64,000 nt of DNA, taken from positions 62,001 to 126,000 of the forward strand of contig NZ_JACORT010000012.1 of the NCBI RefSeq assembly GCF_014297465.1. The letters are read 5' to 3'. How positions within the stretch are numbered: the stretch's first letter is position 1; every line of letters starts with the position of its first letter. Of this stretch, positions 19,801 to 27,897 are shown piece after piece. This DNA is from Ramlibacter cellulosilyticus (GTDB lineage: Bacteria > Pseudomonadota > Gammaproteobacteria > Burkholderiales > Burkholderiaceae_C). Under the pieces are notes generated by a model that was not told the origin of the DNA, ran no database searches, and was given only the letters and a program-made list of their open reading frames with translations. The translations under genes were made by a program, and so were the position numbers.

Positions 19801-21166
19801 AGCCGTCCGCCAGCATCTGCACCACCTGCTCGAATTCCTGCAGCGTGAGTGCGCGATAAGGCTCCGCGTGCCGCAGGCATTCGTACAGCGCGTCCAGCGC
19901 CCAGTCCTGGCAGGCGACCTCGGCGACGATGTGCTGCGCCAGCGCATCGAGGGGCTTCCCGGGCACGCGGATGCGATCGAGCTCCTCGCGATCGACCGCG
20001 GCCAGCAGGGCCGTGCATTCCAGCAGGTCGTCCAGCGCCAGCGGGAACAGGCGGCCCTTGGGGATCGCGCCGATGGCGTGGCCGGCGCGGCCCACCCGCT
20101 GCAGGAAGGCGTTGATCGAGCGCGGCGAGCCGAGCTGGCACACCAGGTCCACGTCGCCGATGTCGATGCCCAGCTCCAGCGAACTGGTCGCCACCAGGGC
20201 CTTCAGCTCGCCTTGCTTCAGGCGCTGTTCGGCGTCCAGCCGGTGCTCGCGCGCGAGGCTGCCGTGGTGCGCGGCGACGTGTTCCTCGCCCAGCCGCTCG
20301 GCCAGGTGGCGCGCCACGCGTTCGGCGATGCGCCGCTGGTTGACGAAGATCAGCGTCGTGCGGTGCTCCGCGACCAGGCTGGCGAGGCGGTCGTACAGCT
20401 CCTCCCACACCTCGGTCGGCAGCACGGCGCCCAGCGGCGAGCGCGGCACCTCGATGCCGAGGTCGCGTTCGCGCACGTGGCCGGCGTCGATGATCGCCAC
20501 CTTGCGCCGGCGCTGGCCGACGAGGAAGCGGCCCATCGCGTCCAGCGGCTTCACGGTGGCCGAGAGGCCCACGCGCACCGGCGGCTTCGCGCACAGCGCT
20601 TCCAGCCGCTCCAGCGACAGCATCAGGTGCGAGCCGCGCTTGCTGCCCGCCACCGCATGCAGTTCGTCGACGATCACGCTCTTGACCGACTTGAGCATCG
20701 CGCGGCCCGACTCCGAACCGAGCAGGATGTAGAGCGATTCCGGGGTGGTGACCAGGATGTGCGGCGGCTTGCGACGCATGCGATCGCGCTCCGCGGTGGG
20801 CGTGTCGCCGGTGCGCACGGCGGCGCGGATGCCGACGTCCGGCATGTCTTCGCGGAGCAACTCCGCCTGGATGCCGGCCAGCGGCTCCTCGAGGTTCTTG
20901 CGGATGTCGTTCGACAGCGCCTTCAGCGGCGAGACGTAGAGGACGTGGACCTCATCCGAGAGTCCCTGGTTCAGCCCCTCGCGCACCAGTTCATCGATGG
21001 CGGCCAGGAAAGCCGCCAGCGTCTTGCCGGAGCCCGTCGGCGCCGCGATCAGCGCGTGCCTGCGCTGCGCCGTGACCGCCCAGGCCTGCGACTGGACATC
21101 GGTCGGCTGGCCGAAGCGGGCCTGGAACCAGGCGGAAACGGCGGGGTGGAAGGTGAGGGGGGACAA
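16889..21166 (-). CDS. lhr: Lhr-type superfamily 2 DNA/RNA helicase
   Basis: A very long helicase, 1425 residues from the preferred TTG start at 21166. An ATG at 21295 in the same frame would overlap the divergent glutaminase gene and adds non-family residues. Motifs in order: Q-motif region FGQPTDVQSQAW, Walker A APTGSGKT (residues 42-49), DEAH-like box DELH followed by AVAGSKRG, motif III SATV, motif V/VI ATSSLELGIDIGDVDLV and QRVGRAGH, then the winged-helix and long Lhr C-terminal region. It acts in genome maintenance, probably as a 3'-5' helicase. It shares a 104-base divergent promoter region with glsA. Confidence 0.92.
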   Translation of the reverse strand: MSPLTFHPAVSAWFQARFGQPTDVQSQAWAVTAQRRHALIAAPTGSGKTLAAFLAAIDELVREGLNQGLSDEVHVLYVSPLKALSNDIRKNLEEPLAGIQAELLREDMPDVGIRAAVRTGDTPTAERDRMRRKPPHILVTTPESLYILLGSESGRAMLKSVKSVIVDELHAVAGSKRGSHLMLSLERLEALCAKPPVRVGLSATVKPLDAMGRFLVGQRRRKVAIIDAGHVRERDLGIEVPRSPLGAVLPTEVWEELYDRLASLVAEHRTTLIFVNQRRIAERVARHLAERLGEEHVAAHHGSLAREHRLDAEQRLKQGELKALVATSSLELGIDIGDVDLVCQLGSPRSINAFLQRVGRAGHAIGAIPKGRLFPLALDDLLECTALLAAVDREELDRIRVPGKPLDALAQHIVAEVACQDWALDALYECLRHAEPYRALTLQEFEQVVQMLADGYATRRGRRGAYLHYDAVNRMLRARRGARLAAVTNAGVIPDQFDYEVVLQPEGHKVGTLNEDFAFESLPGDVFQLGNMSYRIAKVETGKVLVEDARGQAPSLPFWLGESLGRTDELSEAVSRVCETADQLLGDSVESCESWLREALHLPAPAAQQLALYLASAKRALGVLPSRKQVVIERFFDEVGDAHLVIHSPFGSRINRAWGLALRKRMCRKFNFELQASALEDSIVLSLGPTHSFALEELRHYVKPAGARDLLVQALLDAPMFGTRWRWNATASLAVRRMNGGRKVPPQFQRSDAEDLLTVVFPDQLACAENLAGEREIPEHPLVAQTLYDCLHETMDIDGFEALLRGIESGAIAMATRDVSSPSPLAYAVLNAKPYAFLDGGAAEERRTKAVKTRPLELQTPQDVGKLDAQAIAQVREDAWPEIRDAEELHDALVVHGFLAEEEAPYPAFVEELLQQHRIARVRGLLVAAERLHEMQAIFPEDPCDIAPVSPTQPAREDALREILRGRLDLLGPVTAQTLAAPLGITGHEALATLAQLEAEGAVMRGGFSAPNADEWCDRRLLARIHRATREKRRAEFQPVAPAQFMRFLFQWHQLSTSEGDERRSGEAGLADVLRQLEGHAAPAGAWEEDLLAARVGDYSPSMLDRLCATGRVVWWRPSEAGDAAARKTGPIRGTPIVLCEREALPHWQQAAGAEPAGEAALSSAARAVLEVLRTHGASFFADLQHDARMLGTQVEQALSELVAHGLVTCDSFSGLRTLVMPEDKRNKLRRRRGAHDPMDDAGRWSLARRARPSVEAPGALAAPHVEHVARVLLRRYGVVFRKLLEREDGLPPWREIYYVLRRLEARGEVRGGRFVSGFSGEQFALPEAAAALRKTAQAPGHERVAVSGVDPLNLAGIVTPGDKLPRLPGNRVLFEGGVPVAVQSGGEVRYLRELAPPAQWEIQKLLVRRQQPASFMEPGSAGPQ

Positions 21167-21270
21167 GCTGCGATTTTCCGGGATTCGGGAAGACTGCGCT
21201 CGCGCAAGGGCGGGTGGCAGGTCGCGAACATGGCGGCCCCCCGCCCGGCCCGGATCCGCTAAGGTGCCGC

Positions 21271-22263
21271 ATGGATCCGCGTACCGCCACTGCACCCGAC
21301 ACCTACCTTCGCGAGCTCATCGAGCGCTTCGGCCCGCTGCGGGACGGCGAGGTCTCCGGCCCCACCGAAGCCCTGGAGGACGGCGAAGCCGAACGCTTCG
21401 CGATCGCCATGGCAACGGTGGACGGGCATGTCTTTTCCGCCGGGGACGACGCCAAGGAGTTCGCCATCCAGTCGATCTCCAAGCCCTTTCTCTACGGGCT
21501 GGCGCTGGATCGCCTGTCGCGCCGGGAGGTGCACCGGAAGGTGAGCGTGGAGCCGACCACCGAGGCCTTCAACTCGCTCACCGAGCTGGAGGAGGACCAC
21601 CTGCCGTACAACCCGATGATCAACTCGGGCGCCATCGCCATCTCCGCCATGCTGCACCACGCGGACCGGCAGCAGGCGGACGGCTGGATGATGGGCATGT
21701 TCGGCGACTACCTCGGCCGGCCCGCGCGCCTGCATCCGCGGGCGACCGATTCCACGGAGACGGCCCACCGCAACCGCGCCATCGCCCACCTGCTGCGGCA
21801 CTTCGACGTCATCGGCGACGACATCGACGGCGCGCTGCGCCTGTACAACCGCCAATGCGTGGTGACCGCCGACGTGCGGGAGCTGGCGGGGATGGCCGCC
21901 ACGCTGGCCAACGGCGGCGTGCACCCCCGCACGGGGCGCCGCGCGATACGCCAGGAGCACCTGCGCGACGTGCTGACGCTCATGTTCACCTGCGGCATGT
22001 ACGACACGTCCGGCAGCTGGGCCTACAGCGTGGGCCTGCCGGCCAAGAGCGGCGTGGGCGGCGGCATCCTGGCCGTCGTGCCCGGGCGCATGGGCCTGGC
22101 CGTGTACTCGCCGCGCCTGGATCCGCACGGCCACAGCGTGCGCGGCGTCGCGGTGCTGAAGGCCTGGTCCCGCGAGTGGGACCTGGGGATCTTCGGGGGC
22201 AGCGGCTCCTCGGGTGAGATCGCCGCCGTGGGGCTGGAGGGTGAGGCCGCGAAGGACGGCTGA
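21271..22263 (+). CDS. glsA: Glutaminase (beta-lactamase-like fold)
   Basis: A 330-residue glutaminase starting at ATG 21271 after AAGGTG. The catalytic SxxK is SISK with Ser68 and Lys71. Further family blocks are NPMINSGAIA, a Tyr-containing LRLYNRQCVV, TLANGGVHPRTG and MYDTSGSWAYSVGLPAKSGVGGGILAVVP. It deamidates glutamine to glutamate and ammonia in the cytoplasm. Length is a little above the usual 305-310 because of a C-terminal tail. It diverges from lhr. Confidence 0.92.
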   Translation: MDPRTATAPDTYLRELIERFGPLRDGEVSGPTEALEDGEAERFAIAMATVDGHVFSAGDDAKEFAIQSISKPFLYGLALDRLSRREVHRKVSVEPTTEAFNSLTELEEDHLPYNPMINSGAIAISAMLHHADRQQADGWMMGMFGDYLGRPARLHPRATDSTETAHRNRAIAHLLRHFDVIGDDIDGALRLYNRQCVVTADVRELAGMAATLANGGVHPRTGRRAIRQEHLRDVLTLMFTCGMYDTSGSWAYSVGLPAKSGVGGGILAVVPGRMGLAVYSPRLDPHGHSVRGVAVLKAWSREWDLGIFGGSGSSGEIAAVGLEGEAAKDG

Positions 22264-22449
22264 GATACGGGCACCATCGACGGGGAGGCCTGGCAGCAGC
22301 GGCGGAACGCGGAGCGCGCGGCCGAAGAAAGGAAGCGGCAGCAGCAGGGCCTGGACAGGCTGCACGAGTGACGGGGGCGGCCCGGCCGTAGGCGGCGCGG
22401 CGGATCGAGATGCTGGCGCGGGGGGAGAAGATCCACGCCTGAACGGGCC
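22264..22449 (+). other. Possible decayed coding remnant after glsA
   Basis: Directly after the glsA TGA the same frame stays open for 35 codons (22264-22371), reading an Arg/Gln-rich helix (WQQRRNAERAAEERKRQQQG). A second short frame ends at 22442 with RRIEMLARGEKIHA. Neither has a convincing start. They look like pieces of an eroded small gene, but composition alone could produce them. Confidence 0.25.
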
Positions 22450-22857
22450 TCAGGCCATGCCAGGCGCTGGCGGACGGCCCGCCCTCCGCTGCGCGAAGCG
22501 CCGCACCAGGATGTGCGCGCCGACAGCGGTGGCGAGCAGCACGATCATCCCCAGCGCCCAGGTGACCCAGACCGCGGGCACGAGCCAGGCCGCGGCCAGG
22601 GTCGCGAGCGGCAGGACCGCGCCCGCGCCGTCGATGGCGGATTGCACCGCGCCCTGGAGGGCCGGCAGCCAGTCCGGATCGATCCAGACCTTCATCCATT
22701 CCGGCAGCTGCAGCGGTGCCACCTCCCGGGCCGCCTGCGACGCGGCCCCCGAGGCGAGTGCTTCCATGACCCACTGCAGGAGGGCGACCATGATCCAGGC
22801 CCCGCCCGTCCAGAACACGGCGAGCAGGGCGAAGACGATCCAGGGGAGGGCGATCAT
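22450..22857 (-). CDS. Small inner-membrane protein of unknown function
   Basis: A 135-residue protein with an N-terminal membrane segment (WIVFALLAVFWTGGAWIMVALLQWV), an amphipathic middle (WMKVWIDPDWLPALQGAVQSAI) and a C-terminal hydrophobic pair (LPLATLAAAWLVPAVWVTWALGMIVLLATAVGAHILV), ending with a basic tail (RRFAQRRAG). No recognised domain. It lies 21 bases upstream of, and in the same direction as, the tail-end neighbour VOC gene's stop. Confidence 0.65.
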   Translation of the reverse strand: MIALPWIVFALLAVFWTGGAWIMVALLQWVMEALASGAASQAAREVAPLQLPEWMKVWIDPDWLPALQGAVQSAIDGAGAVLPLATLAAAWLVPAVWVTWALGMIVLLATAVGAHILVRRFAQRRAGRPPAPGMA

Positions 22858-22878
22858 CGGCGGGGGGCGTCGCCGCCT

Positions 22879-23307
22879 TCAGAACACGATCCGCACCGAC
22901 GGCGCGCTGCGCTTCCCCTCGCCGTGGTACACGGCCTCGATGTTGTTGCCGTCCGGATCGAGCACGAAGGCGGCGTAGTAGCCCGGGTGGTAGGGCCGCT
23001 CGCCGGGCGCGCCGTTGTCCTTGCCGCCGTTCGCGAGGGCCGCCTTGTGGAAGGCGTCGACCATCGCGCGGTCCTTCGCCTGGAAGGCGAGGTGGCACCG
23101 CCCGGTGAGCGTGCCTTGCGCGGCGCGGCTGTCGGCGGTGGAGACGAACAGTTCGTCGGCCCAGAACCAGCTCTCGCCGGTGCCCCCCATCGGCACCCCC
23201 AGGACGTCGAACACCGCGGTGTAGAAAGCTTGCGAGGCCGCGAGGTCACGCACCACGAGCTGGACGTGGTCGATGAGGCGTCCGCGGTGCAGTTCCTGGG
23301 TTTCCAT
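22879..23307 (-). CDS. VOC (glyoxalase/bleomycin-resistance fold) family protein
   Basis: A 142-residue protein. ATG 23307 is chosen because GAAGGAAGA precedes it and the domain starts soon after (RLIDHVQLVVRDLAASQAFYTAVFDVLGV). Two beta-alpha-beta-beta-beta modules are visible; His in HVQL, His in GRCHLAF and Glu in DGNNIEAVYH are plausible metal ligands. The family includes dioxygenases, isomerases and resistance proteins, so the reaction cannot be assigned. Confidence 0.85.
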   Translation of the reverse strand: METQELHRGRLIDHVQLVVRDLAASQAFYTAVFDVLGVPMGGTGESWFWADELFVSTADSRAAQGTLTGRCHLAFQAKDRAMVDAFHKAALANGGKDNGAPGERPYHPGYYAAFVLDPDGNNIEAVYHGEGKRSAPSVRIVF

Positions 23308-23434
23308 GCGGGATCTTCCTTCGGGGTGACGGTGTGTGTGCCGGGATGTTGGCATGCGAAGCCGCGGCTGAGCTTCGCGCGGCGACAAGCGTCACACTGT
23401 AGGCCCCGGCCGCACAGACGAAAAGGAGTGTTAC

Positions 23435-23869
23435 GTGCCCCTCACCTGGACCGACGACATCCACCGCATCGACTGGGAAGAACTTGCCCGCCTCTACCGC
23501 CTGGCCCCCTTGGGGGACAAGCCGCCGGAGGTCCTGCGGACGGTGTTCGGCAACAGCCGCTTCCGGTTCTTCGTGTTCGACGAGGCCGGTCGGCTCGTCG
23601 CCGCGGGCCGCGCGCTCGCTGATGGCGCGGACTGCTCGTACATCTGCGACGTCGCCGTGCTGCCCGGGCACCAGGGCACCGGCCTCGGGCGCGAGATGGT
23701 GTCCCGCCTGGTCGAGGTTTCGCGGGGCCACCGCAAGATCATCCTGTACTCGGTGCCGGGCAAGGAGGGCTTCTACCGCAAGCTCGGATTCCGGCGCCTG
23801 TTGACGGGGATGGCGATCTTCGCGGATGAAGCGACGGCCATCGCGCGCGGGCACCTCGAGGCGGACTGA
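23435..23869 (+). CDS. GNAT-family N-acetyltransferase
   Basis: A 144-residue acetyltransferase with GTG start 23435 after AAAAGGAG. The acetyl-CoA motif is DVAVLPGHQGTGLGREMVSRLVE, followed by ILYSVPGKEGFYRKLGFRRL, the usual C-terminal Tyr/Phe-Tyr block. Substrate unknown. It diverges from the VOC gene with a 127-base gap and converges on the carboxylesterase gene. Confidence 0.88.
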   Translation: MPLTWTDDIHRIDWEELARLYRLAPLGDKPPEVLRTVFGNSRFRFFVFDEAGRLVAAGRALADGADCSYICDVAVLPGHQGTGLGREMVSRLVEVSRGHRKIILYSVPGKEGFYRKLGFRRLLTGMAIFADEATAIARGHLEAD

Positions 23870-23875
23870 GCGCGC

Positions 23876-25609
23876 TCACTCCGCGCGGATCTCCGCCCTG
23901 CGCGCGTCCGCGTCGAACACCATCCGCCCCGGCCACGCGGGCCACCGCGTCCCCAGCGCCGGCGTGTTCGGATCGCCTGTCGCCGCGAAGGTCCCGACCG
24001 ACTGCATCATCACGCGCGAGAGCGCCAGCCGCCCCGGCTCGTTCGCCCGCGTGAACGCGATCCGCGCATACAGGCTGGGCCCGAAGTTGCCGAACACGAA
24101 GGGCAGGTCGAAGGTGTGCGCCGCGCCGAAGACCACGTCGAACGGGGGCGGCAGCGCGTCCCAGTCGAAGCGGTAGCCCCACACGGCGTCCTGCCGCGAG
24201 CGCAGCGCCCCCAGCACGTCGTCGCGGATCGCCTCGAACCACAGGCGGTTCAGTTCGCGCGTGCGCGCGTCGAAACCGGTCGCGGGTCGATCCGCCGGCA
24301 GGTAAGCGGCCGGGACCCAGTCCTCGATGCGCGAAGCCGGCGGCGCCTCCGCGTCGTAGCCGTGCGCCAGGCGGAACACGGCGGCGTCGTCGAGCAGGCG
24401 TCCGCTCACGCCGCCGAGGTCGGGGCGCAGCGCCAGCAGTTGCGGGAACAGCTTGGTTTCGTCGCGCGTGATGCCGGCGAGCACGGGCACGCGCACGTAC
24501 TGCCCCGCGCGGATCGCCGCGATGGGGTCCGCGGCGACGACCACGCCGTCCGGGATGGGGTTGGACGCGGACATCCCCAGCGGCGCAAGGCGCGTCCGCA
24601 CCACGGTGAGCAACTGGTCCGGGGTCCTGGCGCGGAGGTAGGCCGCGTGTTCGGCCGCGCTGCGGGTGGCGGCGAGCGCGGTGGCGGCCGCCGCATCCGC
24701 GGCGGACCCGTCCGCCACCAGCGATTGCGCCAGCAAGGCCTGGCCGCGCGTGGACCATACCGACCGTGGCAGCACCCCGGGGATGGCGCCGCGCGGCAGC
24801 GAAGCGGCGGTGGAGATGCCGCCGCTCAGCGCGATCACGCGGTGGAAGAGCGGCTGCGTGCGCGCCGCCAGCATCGGCGAGGCGAGCAGGGCATATACGT
24901 TGACCGCGCCCGCCGACTGCCCCATCAGCGTCACGCGCGCCGGATCGCCGCCGAACGCGGCTATGTCGCGCTGCACGAACTCCAGCGCCTTCACGATGTC
25001 CAGCAGCGCGAAGTTGCCCGAATCGTCCTGCGCGTTCCCGGTCTTCAGCGCCGGCAGGTCGAGGAAGCCGAAGATGCCGAGCCGGTAGTTGACGGTGACG
25101 ACCACGGCGCCGGCGGTGCGCGCGAGCGCCGCGCCGTCGTACACCGGGTCCGCCGTGTAGCCGGTGATGTTGCTTCCGCCGTGCACGAAGACGATCACCG
25201 GCCGCGGCGCGGCGGCTCGCTCCGCGGGCGTCCACACGTTCAGGTACAGGCAGTCTTCCGAGCCGAGCGTCTGGCCGAGGGTGCTGCCGATGGTGGCGTC
25301 GTAGCGGTTGTTCAGGCCCGGGCCGTACAGGCGCCCGGTCTGCACGCAGGCCGCCGCGAAGCGGTCGGCGGCGCGCGGCTGCGTCCACGGCGCGGGGTCC
25401 GCGGGCGCCCTCCAGCGCAGCGCGCCCACGGGCGGCGCCGCGAAGGGGAGGCCTTTCCAGCTCAGGGTGCCGTCGCTGCGCGAGGCGTCCACGCCCACCA
25501 CGGGGCCCGAGGCGGTCGTGCGTTGCAGCGACGAGGCGAGGCCTGTCGCCGCGCAGCCTGCGAGGCATGCGGCACCGAGCACCGCCCAGATCAACGTGCG
25601 CGCGGCCAC
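23876..25609 (-). CDS. Type-B carboxylesterase lipoprotein
   Basis: A 577-residue alpha/beta hydrolase with GTG start 25609, five bases after the stop of the Bug gene. The N-terminus has a lipobox (LAGC, Cys18). Family landmarks are GLPFAAPPVGALRW, SEDCLYLNVW, the oxyanion FVHGGSN, and the nucleophile GQSAGAVN. The later Glu and a His in GAAHTFDLPFVFG complete the triad. It would hydrolyse an ester at the cell envelope. With the CoA-transferase and Bug protein upstream it may act in uptake of an unknown ester. Confidence 0.9.
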   Translation of the reverse strand: MAARTLIWAVLGAACLAGCAATGLASSLQRTTASGPVVGVDASRSDGTLSWKGLPFAAPPVGALRWRAPADPAPWTQPRAADRFAAACVQTGRLYGPGLNNRYDATIGSTLGQTLGSEDCLYLNVWTPAERAAAPRPVIVFVHGGSNITGYTADPVYDGAALARTAGAVVVTVNYRLGIFGFLDLPALKTGNAQDDSGNFALLDIVKALEFVQRDIAAFGGDPARVTLMGQSAGAVNVYALLASPMLAARTQPLFHRVIALSGGISTAASLPRGAIPGVLPRSVWSTRGQALLAQSLVADGSAADAAAATALAATRSAAEHAAYLRARTPDQLLTVVRTRLAPLGMSASNPIPDGVVVAADPIAAIRAGQYVRVPVLAGITRDETKLFPQLLALRPDLGGVSGRLLDDAAVFRLAHGYDAEAPPASRIEDWVPAAYLPADRPATGFDARTRELNRLWFEAIRDDVLGALRSRQDAVWGYRFDWDALPPPFDVVFGAAHTFDLPFVFGNFGPSLYARIAFTRANEPGRLALSRVMMQSVGTFAATGDPNTPALGTRWPAWPGRMVFDADARRAEIRAE

Positions 25610-25613
25610 GGCG

Positions 25614-26582
25614 TCACTCCGCCTTGATGTTGGCAGCCTTGATCACCTGCGCCCACTTCTTCGCCTCGGCATCGAGGAAGGCGCGGAACTCCGCCGGCGT
25701 GCCGCCGCGCAGCTGCAGCCCCGCGGCCTCGGCCTTGCGGCGCACCTCGGCATCGGCGATGGCCGCATTCGTCTCCGTGTTCAGGCGCTGCACGATCGCC
25801 GCCGGCGTGCCGGCCGGCACCATCAGGCCGTACCAGCCGTAGCCCACCACGCCAGGCACGCCGGACTCCACGAACGTGGGCGTGTCGGGCTGCAGCGGCG
25901 TGCGCCGCTCGTTCGCGACCGCCAGCACGCGCAGCTTGCCGGACTCCACGTGCGGCTTCGCCGTGGAGATCGCCGTGAGCGTCGCGTCGATGCGGCCGGC
26001 CAGCAGCTCCGTGTACGCGGGCGCGTCGCCCTGGAACTGCGCGACCAGGCCCTTGCCGCCGGCGGCACGGATGAACAGTTCCGCGGTGAGGTGCGGCGCC
26101 GACCCCGCGCCCGGCGAGCCGAAGGTGAAGCCGTTCGCGTTGGCCTTGCCCCATTGCACGAACTCGGCCAGCGTCTTGTACGGCGCGTTCGCGTTGACCA
26201 CCAGGAACAGCGGCGCGATGGCCGTGCTCACCACCGGCTCGAAGTTCTTGCGCACGTCGTACGGCAGGTTGGGGTAGAGCGCCTCGCCGATGGCGATGGG
26301 GGCCGCCGCGTGGAGCACCGTGTAGCCGTCCGGCGCCGCCTTCGCGACCAGGTCGTTGGCGATGCGCGTGCCGGCCCCCGGCTTGTTCTCCACCACCACG
26401 GCCTGCCCGAGGCGCGTGCCCAGGAAGTCGCCCAGCACGCGCGTGAGGATGTCGCTGGATCCGCCGGCGGCATACGGCGAGATCAGACGCACCGGCCGGG
26501 CCGGCCAGGCCTGCGCGGCGGCGGGAAGCACGAAAGGCGCGAGGCCGGTGGCGGCCAGCAGTTGGCGGCGGGTGAGGGTCAT
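25614..26582 (-). CDS. Bug/TctC-family periplasmic solute-binding protein
   Basis: A 322-residue binding protein with export signal MTLTRRQLLAATGLAPFVLPAAAQA. The mature start WPARPVRLISPYAAGGSSDILTRVL is the family hallmark, followed by VENKPGAGTRIANDLVAKAAPDGYTVL and a late GLQLRGGTPAEFRAFLDAEAKKW. It sits in a four-gene leftward cluster (CaiB, DUF1254, Bug, esterase) with no TctAB. It probably captures a carboxylate or ester handled by that cluster. Confidence 0.92.
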   Translation of the reverse strand: MTLTRRQLLAATGLAPFVLPAAAQAWPARPVRLISPYAAGGSSDILTRVLGDFLGTRLGQAVVVENKPGAGTRIANDLVAKAAPDGYTVLHAAAPIAIGEALYPNLPYDVRKNFEPVVSTAIAPLFLVVNANAPYKTLAEFVQWGKANANGFTFGSPGAGSAPHLTAELFIRAAGGKGLVAQFQGDAPAYTELLAGRIDATLTAISTAKPHVESGKLRVLAVANERRTPLQPDTPTFVESGVPGVVGYGWYGLMVPAGTPAAIVQRLNTETNAAIADAEVRRKAEAAGLQLRGGTPAEFRAFLDAEAKKWAQVIKAANIKAE

Positions 26583-26616
26583 GCGTTCGTCTCCTGGTTC
26601 TTGTGGATGGTGTGCG

Positions 26617-27891
26617 TCAGAGCCTGCGCAGCGGCGGGTAACGGTAGTGGAAATCCAGGTGCTCGCGTTGCGGCTGGTACAGGCGCAGCACCACGTAGAA
26701 CGGCTCGCCGGGTGGCGCGGGCAGCCAGTTGAAGCCCGGGCCGGGGTCGCTGGCCTGCACGCGGATGGCGAGGCTGCCGTCCGCGTCGGTGCGCAGACCG
26801 GGCGTGCGATCGCCGATCGAGTAGCGGTCGATCGGGTTGGCCACGAACAAGCAGTCGCTGCGGCGGTACATCGTGAGCGACCAGAAGGCGCCGACGCGCG
26901 GCCCGCCGCCGGGCGGAAAGCGCAGCTCGTACGCGTGCGAGCCGTGCAGCACCTGGCCGTCCGCGTCGACTTCCGCCGTGGGGTACATCGCTTCCTCGAT
27001 GCCGAGGGCGCCGATCAGGTTGCGCGCCACGCGAGCGCGCGTGAGCAGGTCGTCGCCCCAATGCGTGCGCACCGCCACCGGCAGGGCCCAGCCGCCGCCC
27101 AGCCCCTGCGGCTGGTCCGCCTGGCGCAGCTCTTCGTAGACGGAGGACAGCGCCTGCGGCAGCAGGTCGCGGGAGACGGGCCACAGCGGCCGTTCGCCCG
27201 CCGGGAAAGGGTTGCGCTCCAGGGCCTGGTCGACGATGGCCTGGTACAGCGGCGCGGGCGGTGCCTCGGGCACGCGGCCGTCCAGCAGCGTGTCGAGGCG
27301 CACGGCGGCATCGCCGCCGTCGGGACGCCGCATCGAGAACTGCAGCTGCAGCGAACGCACGTGTTCGACGTCGACCGGCGTGTCGTCGACGAGGACACGG
27401 CCGATCAGCCACACGTCCTGCCCCGGCGCGGCGATCACCTGCGTGATGTCCGCCGGCACCTCGCCGCGCCAGCCGGGGCCGTGCACCAGCGTGCGCTGCG
27501 CGCGGTTGCCGGTGGTCCGCCGGCCGACGTAGGCGAAGGGGTTGGTCCACGCGTCCAGCAGGCCCAGCGTCCAGTAGCGCTCGCCCATGTCCGGCGTGGC
27601 GATGACGACGGGGCCTCCCGAGAGGTCGAGCCAGGCATTGCTGTACACCGTGTCGTTGTTCGGGCTCACCACTTCGCGATCTTCGGGCCCGAGGCGCCGG
27701 TGCGTGTGCGTGAACTGGTTGACCCAGCGCAGGCGCGAAGCCGCGTCGCTGCCGGCGAAGCCCAGCGTGGGGTGGCGCCGGGCCGTGGTGGCGGCGCGCA
27801 TGCGCATCATCTCGAAGAGGGGCAGGGTCTGGATCACGGCCGCGCGCGCGGCGTCGCGGGTGCTCAGGGTGGAGATCGTGGAGAGGTCCAT
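26617..27891 (-). CDS. DUF1254/DUF1214 domain protein
   Basis: A 424-residue protein. The N-terminal half has the DUF1254 features: FRWVNQFTHTH-like RLRWVNQFTHTHRRLGPEDREVVSPNNDTVYSNAWLDLSGGPVVI, then RYWTLGLLDAWTNPFAYVGRRTTG. The C-terminal half is DUF1214-like, ending with SLTMYRRSDCLFVANPIDRYSIGDRTPG and GEPFYVVLRLYQP. Unlike many members it has no signal peptide. The function of the family is not established. It lies 6 bases after CaiB and 34 bases before the Bug gene. Confidence 0.85.
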   Translation of the reverse strand: MDLSTISTLSTRDAARAAVIQTLPLFEMMRMRAATTARRHPTLGFAGSDAASRLRWVNQFTHTHRRLGPEDREVVSPNNDTVYSNAWLDLSGGPVVIATPDMGERYWTLGLLDAWTNPFAYVGRRTTGNRAQRTLVHGPGWRGEVPADITQVIAAPGQDVWLIGRVLVDDTPVDVEHVRSLQLQFSMRRPDGGDAAVRLDTLLDGRVPEAPPAPLYQAIVDQALERNPFPAGERPLWPVSRDLLPQALSSVYEELRQADQPQGLGGGWALPVAVRTHWGDDLLTRARVARNLIGALGIEEAMYPTAEVDADGQVLHGSHAYELRFPPGGGPRVGAFWSLTMYRRSDCLFVANPIDRYSIGDRTPGLRTDADGSLAIRVQASDPGPGFNWLPAPPGEPFYVVLRLYQPQREHLDFHYRYPPLRRL

Positions 27892-27897
27892 GGTGCT

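Noticed and set aside
17459..21262. A 1267-codon open frame on the plus strand opposite the Lhr helicase
   Set aside because: It is antisense to a clear helicase frame with all motifs. Its translation is Arg/Ala/His-rich low complexity, typical of a GC-rich shadow.
21166..21295. ATG 21295 as the Lhr start
   Set aside because: It lies inside the divergent glsA gene and adds residues without family similarity. TTG 21166 starts just before the conserved N-terminus.
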